Below, piece after piece: positions 1-12,063 of a stretch of DNA of 64,000 bases (positions within the stretch are counted from its first letter, which is position 1; each line of letters begins with the position of its first letter). Source of the stretch: Phlebopus portentosus (Eukaryota; Basidiomycota; Agaricomycetes; Boletales; Boletinellaceae); the NCBI GenBank assembly GCA_037892935.1, contig JAYXKI010000002.1, forward strand, positions 558,001 to 622,000. Reading direction: 5' to 3'. The notes below the pieces were generated by a model. It was given only the letters and a program-made list of their open reading frames with translations, did not search any database and was not told where the DNA came from. The translations under genes were made by a program, and so were the position numbers.

Positions 1-1376
1 TCTTAGGCAGTGAACATTCCTTCAACGAGCGCTTCAGCAAGCCCATCCTATCCAACCGAGACGGAAAATCTAAGAATGACGAAGCAGCTGCCCTGGCTCT
101 CGAGGCGTTGCATAAGCAAGTCCTTCCGTTCCTCCTGAGGCGGCTCAAGGAAGATGTCCTAAACGATCTGCCACCAAAGATTATCCAGGATTATTATTGC
201 GAGCTTTCCGACATGCAGAGGAACCTTTACGATGAATTTGCGAAGTCTCATGCTCACGATGCTGCTACGGGCATGGTGCAGGCGAGCAGCGATGACGTCA
301 GCAAGAAGCCCGGTCAGAAGCACATCTTCCAATCGCTACAATACTTACGCAAGCTAGTCAACCATCCGGCGTTGGTCTTAAAGGACGACATGGAAGCCAT
401 CCATGCTGCTTTGACGAAGGTACATGGAAAAGATTCTTCCGAAGGTCTTCGAGATATCACTCATGCGCCAAAATTATTGGCCCTGAAGTACGTGTTTGCT
501 TTTCCTGTTTGAAAGACTACTCTAATACCCGATTGTCGTATAGGCAAATACTTTTGGACTGTGGCATTGGCACGGGTGCGGCCACGTCGATCGAAACAAC
601 AGGAAAGACAGAACTGCTCGAAACGGAGGACACATCCGCTGGCGTCTTCTCACAGCATCGTGTCCTTATTTTCTGTCAGCTGAAGCAGATGATCGATATC
701 ATTGAGACGGACCTGTTCAAGAGGCACATGTCGTCGGTCACATACATGAGGCTTGATGGCGGGACAGATGCGAACAAGAGACACGCAATCGTTCAGACGT
801 TCAACTCGGATCCGAGTATCGATTGCTTACTCCTGACGACACATGTCGGCGGCTTGGGCCTGACTTTGACGGGCGCAGACACGGTCATCTTCGTCGAGCA
901 CGATTGGAATCCAATGAAGGATCTTCAGGCCATGGATCGCGCGCATCGGATCGGACAGAAGAAAGTTGTGAATGTCTACCGACTTATTACCAAGGGAACG
1001 CTGGAAGAAAAGATCATGGGGTACGTCATTTCCTTAAAATCTAAATCCTTGTATTTGGTTGACGTACTGACATATGTCACTTTCCCTTAAAAATATTTTT
1101 TTTTCCAGTTTGCAACGCTTCAAGTTGAACATTGCAAATTCCGTAGTCACGCAACAAAATGCAGGACTGGAGTCCATGGACACCGATCTTGTTCTAGATT
1201 TGTTCAAGCGCACGACGGAGGAAGAAGACGCAGCTGCTGCCAAAAGGCAGAAAGAAAAGGAGAAATCCGGGAGGCTCGGCCAAAAGAACATCCTGGAAGG
1301 GCTGGAGGACCTCCCCACAGAAGAAGAATACGAGAGCCTCAAGCTATCGAACTTCATGGGTTCCTTCGGGCGATAG
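1..1376 (+). CDS. MOT1: Mot1/BTAF1-type SNF2 ATPase, C-terminal part (5' truncated by window)
   Basis: Swi2/Snf2 ATPase that removes TATA-binding protein from DNA and so redistributes TBP among promoters in the nucleus. Only the helicase C-lobe is present. Exons: <1-487, 544-1020 and 1109-1376, with introns starting GTACGT and ending TAG or CAG; the frame is continuous through all three and ends at TAG. The sequence shows FLLRRLKEDVLNDLPPK, the helicase motif V region (THVGGLGLTLTGAD) and motif VI (QAMDRAHRIGQ), followed by the LEEKIM block. A conserved tail around LEDLPTEEEYE, ending in GSFGR, is what separates Mot1 from other SNF2 proteins. The HEAT-repeat N-terminus must lie before base 1. 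The family assignment is confident; the exact orthologue name rests on recalled family features. Confidence 0.9.
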
Positions 1377-1769
1377 CGAAATACAGATCGTTCCTCACGG
1401 TGCCGCTTGCAATACGTCGTCACAATGAATATCCTTATTCGCATTTTATACTCCCTCAGACCTCATCTATCACGCTAATCGATCACGCTTCTCGTTTTTC
1501 ATTTTACTGTTACAGACCTGGTTATCACACTTTCTCCATCGCTTTGGCTCGCATGCTTTGGATATTGTATTTAAGCGCTCAAACCGCTTGTATGTTTTAG
1601 TGTACTGTCACGAACTAATATTAAACAGAGATTTTACTCTTTCCCCGACCACCTGTTGCAGCGAAAAGGAGAGTTCGTTCATTCATCAAGCGCGTTCATT
1701 TAGTTAGAACAGTATATATGGTCCTCCGGGTCTTTGCGGAGTCTTGGAACGTAAGATGTGCCGACGCAA
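1377..1769. other. Gene-free 3' flank of MOT1
   Basis: AT-rich flank after the MOT1 stop. An ATATTAAA motif near 1617-1624 could belong to a 3' end signal. I see no open frame with protein-like content; the 66-aa frame at 1400-1600 has no recognisable feature. Confidence 0.5.
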
Positions 1770-2480
1770 CCGAGGAGAGAGAATATAAATAACAGTCCAG
1801 TTCCACACCGACAAGAATACCCGCGATAGCTCCGATACTCATCGATCTTGAGCTCTGTGGGGAGTCCGGCGGGTCGGCTGTGTCGTTCGACGTGCTACCA
1901 GCAGCATCAACTGGTTGGGACACTGAGCCGGAGACAGTGGAGGATTGGTTAAGACATGAACTATCTGACCCGGCTTGAACGAAGAAGGACGAGGATTGGG
2001 CGGAGAGGATACCGCTGCTATGAACCGTGTCTGTCGCGAGAAGTGAGTATGCACCCTCCGGAACGTCGGCTTGTGGTCACGACAACGACGCACGTCCGCG
2101 CATCGACGGAAGTAGTAATCGTTCGTTCAACGAGCGGAGCATCGTCCGGCGAGCCCGCTCTGCGCTGATACAGCTCGTTCGTTGGTGACCATAATCGCCA
2201 GCGGGACCGATGTCGACGCGTCGAACTCCCAGGTAAATATCGCGGGTTCGCACATAGTGACGTTCGTAGGGAGCGAGAATTGTAGCGCACCTGACGGAAT
2301 GGCCTATGAGGCTGGCGAGGTCGCTGATACGCTGCCGCTGCCGCTAGGTTCCTGCACCGGATGTAAATGTAGACGTTAGCAGCACAGTCGAAATACTCGC
2401 GATAATTTGGGTTGATGTCGGGGAAGGGGAAGACAATGCTGCTGCTATCATGGATGAGAAAGACGAGGAAGTTTTGTCAT
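1770..2480 (-). pseudogene. Decayed fragment of a Ser/Thr-rich, membrane-anchored wall-type protein
   Basis: Read on the minus strand, three different frames carry successive pieces of one plausible protein. Around 2290-2170 there is a stretch with VTMCEPAIFTWEFDAS and LAIMVTNE. Around 2150-2080 a second frame carries VERTITTSVDARTC. Around 2080-1800 a third frame carries ADVPEGAYSLLATDTV, SSSFFVQAGSD and a Ser/Thr/Pro stalk ending in the start of a membrane helix (IGAIAGILVG). This order (C-EPA-FTW-like domain, Ser/Thr stalk, C-terminal helix) is familiar from agaricomycete surface proteins. Frame changes and internal stops fall between the pieces with no convincing introns, and the helix breaks off. 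I infer a pseudogene, but a badly sequenced real gene is possible. No function can be given. Confidence 0.4.
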
Positions 2481-5153
2481 CGTCCGGTAATTGTCCATCA
2501 TGCTTCGTTCGCACGGCCAGGACAAACAGCCAAATCTTCAGGAAGGAAGACTGTCAGGGACTTCATTCGGAAGTAGCTTGCGGAACAGAATTTTGAGTCT
2601 AAACAGTCAAGCAAAATTCTTTGATGCTGATGAGAACTCACGAAGCTTCCGGTGGAGCTGGATATCTCGTCGGCCCTGGAGAAGACTATAACTGTACGCT
2701 TCGAGATATGTCCGTTAGCAGGACCAAGGGTATCAAGAATCTCTTGACGCAGGTATATTGCAAAGCCCAGGCGTTAGGACAGTTGGATGGAGGTAACACC
2801 ATGAAGTGTAATGCATCTGCTTCAACATCCCCGACATCCTTGAGGTCCTCTCGTCCGTGAGTAAAACCCATAGTCTCCTAGCTCAATAAAAGACAGTGAG
2901 AGAGTTATCCAAGAAGGATCTATGTCCCATGAGAACCTGATGGCGCATCCCACGAGTGCTTTGAATTGACTCGCGTGCTTTTCATTAGAAAGCTGGATTG
3001 CTGGCCAAGGGAACTGTGGAGCCGTGAGCCTTCTTCCTTCAATTTTTGCATCGAATCGATGGCATCTTTTGTCTAAAAGATACGGTGGTCATTCCAGAGA
3101 GTTCTACGCGCAGTCCGGTGGGGCTGGATGAAGATAGATTGACGTTTATCAGAGCGCCCTAATGCCGCCTAGTGGCGCGCGGCGCTGCACCATCTTGCTA
3201 TGACATCATAGTACAATAATTAGATATTTGCCCTCGTGCTATAATCTTATCATCCTTTCTCGTCAACAGAAAAGGAACGACATCATGCATGGGCTATCGA
3301 CGACGCAGTGGGATTTTCACGTCATTGCTTTTCGGCCAGAAGCACGGGCGGAGTGTTGTTCATTCTGAATAAAGTACAGCAAGTGTTCGGGACATTTCGC
3401 TCACCAAGATGCTATGTGCTCAGATCGCGACTTGCTTCGCTTAGCGCCTGAGGAGGAACGTTTTTTGAGTCGAACCGGCGGTACATAGAACGTGGGAAAC
3501 AGCTGCCTCACGTGGTTTCGGATTTAATTTAGTTTTCTTTCCTCTCTTTCTTTCTCGCAAGGACACGTCTTTTACGAGTGAATGAACCCGAGACTCCTAT
3601 CACAATCGCCTGTCCAGAACTTTGGGGATCGGGACACGGACACATGGAACCTGATGTTAGACAAAACACTGCAAAAGTACCTTCTTAGGCTTTGAAAAAA
3701 AAATGCGATTCCTCACTCCACTCGACAGTATAGAACACCTTTATCTTCGCCTGAGTCGCTAAAAGTGATTAGTTATTGTAGTAATCATCCTGATTTCTGT
3801 TTTCCTAGAGACGTGTTGAACTCATGAGTGTTGGTATCTGAAAACGCGTACAGTGGGAGTTTTTCCTGCCTCACAAAGCTGAGACAATGAGAAATCGTCT
3901 ATGTACAGCACACCGGGTCCGTCCCCTTCTGCAAAAAAACTTCTTGAACAGACTTCCCTCATCTTGAATTCCATGTAGGAGATAGGCATGCTATTGACTG
4001 ACCGGGAAGACCACCGATCGGCAGTTTTATACTTTATGCTCAAGCTGGCATGACTCACGGGTTTGACAGACAAAGTGGGAGGGAAACGAATTGGATGTGC
4101 GTTGTGCACGGCTCGTGCCCGAATTCCGGCTACTCAGAACGGTTTTTTGGTTTTGCGTTGTTCCATTTCATTTGCTGTAGAGATAGTCTTCTACCAAGAC
4201 GCCGCGGAGCTTGTGCTACCTACCAAGTGAGGGGTCTTTAGCCTCCGATTTCGGTGCCCGCGCACACAGCTCGCGATACAGACGGCGTATCACTCGTTGT
4301 TCCCTTCATCTCATCTCAGCCAAGGAAAAGGATCATCCAAGAACTTCCTGGGGAGTTCTTGAGTGCGTGAGTCGATGAGTGGAAGAGCGATTTAACCGGG
4401 CTTCAGGACTTTCGGTAGGGCGATTTCTGGCGGAGAACGAAAGAGGGACGGCAGTGCGCAGTCACCACCGGCAAGAGAAATTTTTTCTGTGGGGACACAC
4501 ATTTTGAAGTCCTCGATGGCTCACGGCAGCTGTAAATTTTTCTTAAAAAAAGAGCAAACGAGCATGCATTAGAACGACATCAAAATCAATTCATCTTTTG
4601 CAGCTAGTACTAAACCTTACGTGGGTGGATGGTGCATATCGACAAGGTTTGCTTCCGTACTCGCGGATGGATGAAAGGCGCGTGCGGCAATTGATCGTGA
4701 TGGATTGGATTAGTTGCGTGTTTGGTCCCGTTTGCATTTAGACTTCTTCTTAGTCTGTCATCGTCGATCCTCCGCTTATCGAGATCATCTTATCCTTTTC
4801 TGGATGGTCCAACTTTGCCGTGCGTGCGTCCGGCATCTTGACCCTTTGGCTCCATTTTAGGGCATCACATCTTGTCCTTGTCATTACGGCATGTTTCTTA
4901 TTTTCAGCAGGGAGAGAATCAGGGACCAAATATAAAAAAGTACGATACTCCTTTCTATTCATTTCTGATCTGATCTTTCTATAAGGACTTGAGGTACATA
5001 ACAAAAACAGAACAAAAATATACGGGGATAGCAAGAACCGAGCAAGAGCAAGAGCAAAGCGGAGCAGAGCAAAGAATGATCGGACTATCAGATATGGAGC
5101 GCAGGAGGACGATCAGTGGAAAATTGTATACGAAATGAACGTGACGATCCTGA
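2481..5153. other. 2.7 kb without a recognisable gene
   Basis: I looked in all frames and found only short open frames without family motifs (for example 2621-2860 plus and 3822-4109 minus) and no chain of splice-compatible exons. A low-complexity purine-rich run of AGCAAG/AGCAGA units sits at about 5036-5075, just past the 3' end of the next gene. Confidence 0.5.
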
Positions 5154-6823
5154 TCAAGAATGCATATGCCGTTCCCTCAGGGCATGATAAAGATTAACGC
5201 CGCATCCGGCGACGCCACCGCCGCTAGAGCTGGCACTACTGCTGGCAGCAGCAGCATCGCCGCCAACGGGACTTTCTGGATCGTCGTCCATGTCCGGCGG
5301 GCGTACAATATCCGCAAAGTCTTCGTCGGAATCAATATCACCTTCCCACGCGCGAAAATAATCTTCCGTGAACTTGGATTCATCAAAAGTAAAGTCGAAC
5401 CCGAGCGTCTGGGGCGGCGGAGCTTGATGGCTGGGACTAACCCTCTGCGGAGTACGTGAACGTGCACCAAGCCTGCCAGATCCGGAAGGACTATTGTCTG
5501 ATCTCCGTCGGGGCGAGATATCGAGATGCATGAGGTGTGACTGGAGGGCCGCCGTCGGGTCGTCTCCGGAGCGGGCTGATGAAGCGCGGACCTGGCGTTC
5601 CGTTGGGGTTGCAATGCCAGCGTCGTCTCTGGTAGGCGTGAATCCACTTTTGAAAGAGACGAAGAAGAAGGACGTCAGAGTGAATGACACGAGCTTAAGT
5701 GACAGATGATGATTACTCACGAGTACATATACGGAACCCAGACTTTGTTCTGTTCGAGGTGGCAGATCTGCAGCGTCAGCGTATCACCGCGCTTGACGTT
5801 TGCCACTAACGGAGCAGGGAAATACGTCGTAAATGACCTGAGTGACGTGCTCGACGTGTCACAGTCATCTATATCCGGTAGTCAGCCTGCTACTTCATTT
5901 GCAACACCCGCACGAAATCAACGCACCATCAGGGTCATATCTCCGTACGACGAGGATCCGCCGTCCTCTGATAGCTTCCACTTCGTATTCCCCGTAGTAT
6001 GTCTCATCGACGGTCCGGCCGGTATCAAAGTAGGCCTCCTGTATATAGATAGTGTATTCCTCCATAATTCGATTGACACGTGCCGTCCGGTTCAGATCAT
6101 GCTCGAGAGCCTTACACTCATCCAGCAGGTAGCTCACATCAGTCGCTGTGAATGCATGGATCCGCGCTAGAAATTCGATCAAGCAGCGAAAATTAGCACC
6201 GATCCGGGCAGTTGGTGTCTTGATATTCCCCGCATTCTCATTCACAGTAAATTTTACTGCAGTCATCAAGTTAGACGCCGGTCTAAGTCAAACCCAATCA
6301 GTAACGAGAAGCAAAGAATTGTGCACCATTAAGCGACCATGCTAGGTCGTCCACCCAGCTTGCAAGGGTTTCAGCAGATATCCGCGCAGTCTCAGGGTAG
6401 TCTGGCTCACCTATCATAATCTAGTTAAGAGTGAACGGAAAGGAGTAAAGCAAAGTCATACCAGAGCCTCTAGAGCTGAATGTCCTCAAGGCCCTAGTGA
6501 ACTTGGCCGCTGATCTGAACTCTTGAGGCGAGAGCGTCTCTTCCACATGTGCCAGCCAAGCTCTAAATGCGTTTGCAAATGATCGATTCTATGTAAAGTG
6601 AAGTGCTTCAGTAGTGATGATGAGTATAGCGGGTGGCTGTGAAGTGTGATGGCGGGAAAAATCAAACCCCATTATCGATACGTACGTGTTCAAAAGTGAT
6701 CAGAGCGTCATGAGCATACTGGCGCTTTTGCTGATTCGTCCTCTGTCTTTGCCGTTTCTTGACGCGTGAAGATGACGAGTGACCAGAACCGGGAGCGTTA
6801 GCAGGGCGAAGCGCGTCTGCCAT
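5154..6823 (-). CDS. Uncharacterised six-exon protein, about 409 aa
   Basis: I do not recognise this protein. Six minus-strand exons join in phase with GT-AG introns: 6823-6686, 6588-6462, 6410-6327, 6166-5927, 5868-5721 and 5646-5154 (1230 nt, 409 aa plus stop). The predicted start is MADALRPANAP; an upstream in-frame ATG at 6859 would add 12 residues. The N-terminus is basic (VKKRQRQRTNQQKRQ), the middle is mixed alpha-helical (region with FTATDVSYLLDECKALEHDL), and there is a beta-type segment with ANVKRGDTLTLQI. The C-terminal third is Ser/Pro/Asp-rich and looks disordered (SDEDFADIV, SSASSSGGG). No signal peptide or membrane segment is visible. The clean six-exon phase is the main evidence that it is real. 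Confidence 0.7.
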
Positions 6824-8567
6824 TGCACATGGCGCATTGAAATGGGAGATGGGAAACAAGGAAGGAAGCAGTAGGAGGTAGAGCTACTCTAGTACTAGAG
6901 AGAACGTCTTTAATGCTCCGGCCGAGTGCAGGCCACCCGAGGTGTGGACACTCAAATGCGAAGGTGTGGCAAATGGCCAGAGCCTCTAGAGAAGACCTTG
7001 TTTCGATATAAAAGGGGAACTTATATGGAAGAAATGCTGCACGTGCCGCGCGGGAGTTCGGGCCCATGCGTTGGAAATATAGGGCATTTGCTCCCTCCGG
7101 CCGGCGGATATTGTGACATGATTTGGTATCCGCTCTCTCGCATATGCACGTTCTGTCTGGACTCTTCCTTTTCACCATCCCCCGCAGCCCTTCCGCTTTG
7201 CGCCCCTTCCCTACTGATCCGTCCTTTGATAATAATCTAAATTACCCGTTTCTTTGCCTTTTCCAACCAGCCGCTTCTATTTTTTTTTTTTACTGGCACA
7301 GTCAGTCTGTGGCTTAAGCATGGCGGATACAGAAGTGATTGTATCTGGTATGTATTGACGCCGTCAGCATCGCATCAACCGCGAGAAACGGAAGACGTGT
7401 TAGAGTTAAATGAGTAAAAGAGCAGTAGCGGACGTGCAAACGACATAACGTCAAATGACGTGGATGCAGACCTAGGAGAGAGCACCCCTAATTGATTCAT
7501 ACTTTGGGAGCTCCATGCACCCCATGGCTCTCCCTCGTCTCGGCCAAGAAGCTACCGCGTCTATCCGATTAGTACGATACCCTTTGAATAGTCCGTCGCG
7601 GTACCTATACAGTTAAAAGTGCTTAGCGCGGAATTACTCGACAATACGGTAGCTCCGCGGCGAAAAGCATTTCTCTCCTCCTGCTCTTGAGAATGGGCTA
7701 CCCACAGGCCATAGCGTGTCGGAAAAAGCAACCGAATCACACTCCAATAATTGACAAAATTGACATAGCCAGCAGCCCATTTGATAGTCACTGGCCGGAC
7801 ATGCATGTTCACAATATCTGAAAGCTGTCGCCTGACCGCCAGTACTCCCTACTTTTCTCTCACCTGTGGACATACTTAGACAGAGTTCACAGAAGCAATG
7901 AAATTACTTGCCGTCTGACCTTTAAACAAGATCAGAAACCTTAATCTTCAACGGGCGGACGAGGAGCGGATAAGAGCATCTGCAAATTGTCCCCGAGCTG
8001 TGAATTCTGAGGAGACAAAACGTTGACGCCAATGACGTGGTATGTGGACGAGTGTCCTTTCATTGGACTCTGAGCAAGGTTCTTTCATCTCGATCTGCTG
8101 GTGCCAGAACCTTGGTTCTCGCAATGGAATCTAGCTGTGCCAAGTTGAGTGCAAACGAAGCGCCCAGAGAAGATAGACAATTTCCGGTACTTAGCTGCGT
8201 GCGAGCACAGTAGAATAAGGCATTGATCTACCGACTGATCGTCATTTCAAATTTTGGACTGTGGCTGCCAAGCGGCAGGTAAGGGGTGGGAGCATCGCAG
8301 CGCAGAAAATTCCAGTACATTGAGGTGAGTGTCTGCGTTCTGCGGTTCCATCAGAAAGACGAGCAGACTCCATACGGGTATCGTAAAGAATCTAATACAG
8401 GACTTGCTTGCACCCGATAGTTCATATTGCATGAGAAGAAACGAGCTCTCAAAAACTTCAGTTCCCGTAATGCAAAGTCGGAAATGGCCGCTAAATGAGT
8501 CTTCGCAAGATGTGGAGTGCAAACTCAATCCAATGTGAAGGTAAATTTCCTTCAAACAGAGATACGA
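6824..8567. other. 1.7 kb without an assigned gene
   Basis: A TATA-like ATATAAAAGG lies at about 7006-7015 on the plus strand, and 7321-7348 reads MADTEVIVS followed by a GTATGT donor. That could be the first exon of a plus-strand gene, but I could not find a continuing exon. On the minus strand, frames at 7561-7873 look weakly protein-like (NFVNYWSVIRLLF) but match no family I know and have no clear exon partners. The 102-aa minus frame at 8247-8555 lies just beyond the stop of the next gene and is probably its 3' flank. Confidence 0.4.
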
Positions 8568-9332
8568 TCACCATTGCCAACGTCGCACTTCGGAAGATGG
8601 AGGGAAGAATTTTTCTCGAGCAGATCGACTCAAAACGTGGACTGCGAAATCACCAGCATCGAGCATCCCCCATCCATCCTGCACCCGACGCTTCCCGTTC
8701 GGTGGAAGGACTACTGGAGGCTGAGCTTTTAGCAGCTAAGAATAAAGTCGGTAAATAAGTTCAATTGTATATGATCGAACCATAGAAATTCATATGCTCA
8801 CCGTTCTTCGAACAATTCGCATGGCAGATTCAATTGCGCCGCGATTCTCGGTTCCCTCCTTCACCTGACCAAGATGTTCATCTGAGTGCCTTGAAGTGCG
8901 CATCTCAAAGAAGTTACGTACCTGGGCGATCAAAATCCACCTCCATAAACCACCACTCGCGTCAGGGATTCCTAAACCAAATTCCGTGCGACCCCTTTGG
9001 CGTCTCCCTTTAGGTAGCGAGCTAGGCAAAGGTGGACCTGGTTCAGTAGGTGGCGGAGAGCATATCTCCACTCCCCCTCGTTCAAGATGTGGGGATTTTG
9101 ATAATTCAGAGTAAAGTGCGGCAAGACATGCTGGCAGATCCGGAGGTAGAGGCTTTTCTTGTTCAACTAGCGAAGGCTCGGAGGATAAATGGGGTGGAGG
9201 CTGTCGAGCGTTGACAAATTCTTGATCCACAAACCACGGTGTCGAGCCGCGCGTCGCGGATGAGAATAACGTTTTCCTGGAAATGACATAGGCTCGCAGG
9301 GCAGCCGTACACGGTCGGAGAAGTCTGAACAT
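8568..9332 (-). CDS. Mitochondrial RsfS/Iojap-domain protein (Atp25 N-domain type), 213 aa
   Basis: Small mitochondrial protein with the fungal form of the RsfS (DUF143) fold. In this family the domain binds the large mitoribosomal subunit, or, as the N-terminal part of Atp25, helps ATP synthase biogenesis. Exons: 9332-8922, 8864-8802 and 8735-8568 (642 nt, all phase 0). The N-terminus is basic and Arg/Ser-rich with few acidic residues, consistent with mitochondrial import. Diagnostic blocks are PWFVDQEF near residue 30, VKEGTENRGAIES at the exon 2 start, and GWGMLDAGDFAVHVLSRSAR near the C-terminus; the last is the strongest family signature. The start is the first ATG (MFRLLRPC). At 213 aa it lacks the long helical C-terminal region of yeast Atp25, so it may be only the RsfS-like half. 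Confidence 0.8.
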
Positions 9333-9540
9333 TTGTGAAGACAATTTCGGAACGGGGCCAAGAGAATGTCTTCGCCGATGCGTGACCGTGGAAAGAAACC
9401 TAATTGCTTTGGTTGGCCAAATGTTTACGCCTATTTACTAGTTTACCAGATCGTTTATTATAGAACAAATCGTCTATATCCGAAACCGAAACGACAGCAC
9501 ATTAAAGACAGGGTATCCGATAGGGCACACTAAAATCGAG

Positions 9541-10722
9541 TTACACGCTTTGCTTATCCATTGTTGTCAATCTGACCGCAAGGTAGTCACTATTGCGATA
9601 TGCTTCTATAAGGCCACCCGGCCAGAAGAACGCGTGTATTGAAGTAGCAAGAAACAGAGGGACAGTATCAAGGCAGTAGAAGAACACTGGAGGATGAACA
9701 TTAGCAGGCTCTTTAAGCATTCAATAATTTAGTGGTACCTTCGTGAGTTATCAAGTATCCTCCATGTCCCTGGATGAACTCGACGAGTCGATAGACTGCA
9801 CGGACCTGGAATTCACCAAATGAAAAAGGTCCCCAAAATAGACAGAATATGTCTGGTTTACCGTAATGAAGATCGAGGAAAAGTAAAGGATGTAGATAAG
9901 GGCCCATGGGAAGTTCGACGAGTTAGACTTCCCATCTTGTGCAAACTTCACGTGTGAGTGGACGAGCAAAACGCAGAATACAGTGTAAGAAGCTGTCTGA
10001 ACAGCAACGCCGATTAACAAAACATTTCGTCCTGTCTGAAGAGTATCGGGACTTGTCGAAAGGGCAGCTCCAACCCCCTGACGTAAAGTCAATTACTGAA
10101 TTTCGATAGAAGATCGTCTCTCCTCACTTGTACAATGAATGTCACGACATCACAAATGATAAACACCGATGCCACAATTTGAGGTCTTATCAGGCTGTAT
10201 TGACTCTGACCAGCGGCAAAGGTCCGAATGAGTCTCCCGTATACGATGTAGTTGAAAGCGAGGAAGGCTCCCGGAGAAGCGATGATGAGGACTTGAGTCG
10301 TCGCAAACAAGCCTCTACTCGTTGGATTGTTGACAGAGGCAAGTCGGATAAAAAAACCAACGGAAAATACTATAGTGTAAATCAAAACGTGACGCTCAAG
10401 CATATAAGCATTACGTCTGATGACTCACATAATGTTCCAATAGGTAGGCATAGTCCCCACCAGTTCTTCCTCCTGTATAGACGAGCAAGGACAATTATAG
10501 ATAGAATCGCAAAAATAACGCCAACTATTATAGCTCCAGGTTTACTTGGAGTATAATCTTCATGGTAGACTTGGTAAGATGGGGAGGGGGGACTTAATGA
10601 AGTTAATTTCGCTCACCGAAGACCGTCAGAGGATAATTAAAAGGGACGGAAGCTACAGTCATGCGAATCGCTGATTAGTGGAATATGAGATAAATCAAAA
10701 AATTGAACCGCATACCTGACAT
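9541..10722 (-). CDS. RTA1-family seven-helix membrane protein (copy A), 286 aa
   Basis: Member of the fungal RTA1-like family (multi-helix plasma-membrane proteins linked to lipid translocation and drug or sterol-analogue resistance). Seven exons: 10722-10716 (only ATGTCAG), 10670-10617, 10557-10429, 10369-10128, 10077-9862, 9805-9739 and 9686-9541; total 861 nt in phase. Family marks are WWGLCLPIGTL after helix 1, FLAFNYIVYGRLIR, IRPQIVASVFIICDVV, FPWALIYILYFSSIFI, the YRLVEF-QG-GGYLITHE block, and a final helix ending in ATSIHAFFWPG. The 7-nt first exon is inferred from alignment with copy C, where the same ATGTCAG precedes a GT donor. It is the first of three tandem copies and appears intact. 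The substrate is unknown. Confidence 0.8.
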
Positions 10723-12063
10723 TGCTTAACGCGATGAGATTGATGAGGAGCCGAGAAGATGCGTGTAGCCAGGATATTTTCCGGGTGTGGATCTTGAAAC
10801 TGGCCTTTATGTGCAGAATACGTTCGGGTATCAGTGTCTAACTGACGCATGTGATCGTGGAAGTCCGTTACGGAAAATGATATGCGGCACAGTAAAGCTG
10901 TGCAGGTGAGGTCTTTTGGGAATTCAATTCGCCACTGAAGATTCCACGAGGCAAATATTAAAACAACCCTCGGTGCGCAATTTTCTCACATAGGGTCCTC
11001 TTTTCTGATGGAGAAACGCCAAGCACAGCTGAACCAAACTATCACACCGACGTCTTCGTACCTGATTGGTGGGTTGTGCAATCTCTCCAGACAAAACATG
11101 CATGCCCACAAAATACGAAACAAAAGAAAATCTCTGACATTATGTCAATGCTGACATTCTTTAGGATAAGTACATAATATATTTGCGTACTTATAATGAC
11201 GAGCAGGCTTGTGAAAAGAGTGTCCGATGAGTTGGACCAATAAGGATGGGTTTTGTCAGTTAAGCAGGTAGACCGTGAGGGCGAAGGGTTTGTCTGGTTT
11301 TGCGAATAGACCGTACAATGTACGGCGCTTAAGGGGACCGTAACGAAAACCGGGATCGTATTCAAGTTGCGAAGAACCTCTACTGACATCGATTTGGACC
11401 ATGGCTAGCGAGTTAACGGAGTGGATTAAAAATAGTGGCTCGTTGATTTCACACTCTGAGGGACCGTTCTTCCCTTCGTATACCGAGACCGGCATTAATA
11501 CACAGATCAGCAAGCTGCGCAACAAGTTCATATTGTATGATCGTCCGATATGAATTGAATTCTGAAGGATCAATCAACGGAAGTCGCACTTGACTTGGTA
11601 ATCGGACTCGAATGCGACACATAGACCCAGAGGTATGAGATTTTCGCAGCATAACGACAACTTCGGTTCAGTCACGAAGTCCACGCCTCAGTTGCGTCGG
11701 TATATGTGCTCAGTCGTTTTATTGACAATAACCGACCGCGCAGGTTTTTAGTCCCTCATAAAGTCCAGGCTTTGGCGGAAACTACGATTGCAAAGTGAAT
11801 CGGAACAAAACGAAATATTACGATTAAACCGTGAGTTGGCGTACCCTTTGTAGCATACACATCCGCAATGCGTTTTCCCATATCGGAACGTGCATCAATA
11901 TTAAATAAAGCTGTATTATGTGAAAACAACATCACTAGACCTATCAGAACTTCATGTTCTGCGTAAGTCATCTACTCGAGAGTAAGGAAGTCTACGCAAC
12001 TATTTCTCTAGAATAAGGTGTCTTTCAAGGAGGCTCTGGCCTTATGCCCATTAGAGGGTATTC
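10723..12063. repeat. Spacer between RTA1 copies A and B, related to the other two spacers
   Basis: No intact gene. Minus-strand frames (11256-11573, 11756-11971, 11042-11389) lack known motifs and are interrupted. Short blocks resemble the spacers beyond copies B and C, for example the minus-strand TTTCGTATTT-GTGG type stretch near 11095-11130, which recurs near 13780-13800 and 16125-16140. I infer that the duplicated unit included this non-RTA1 DNA, now heavily diverged; it could hold the remains of a companion gene. Confidence 0.4.

Noticed and set aside
8247..8555. A 102-codon minus frame downstream of the RsfS-domain gene
   Set aside because: Lies directly after that gene's stop, has no motif and no exon partner; probably 3' flank.
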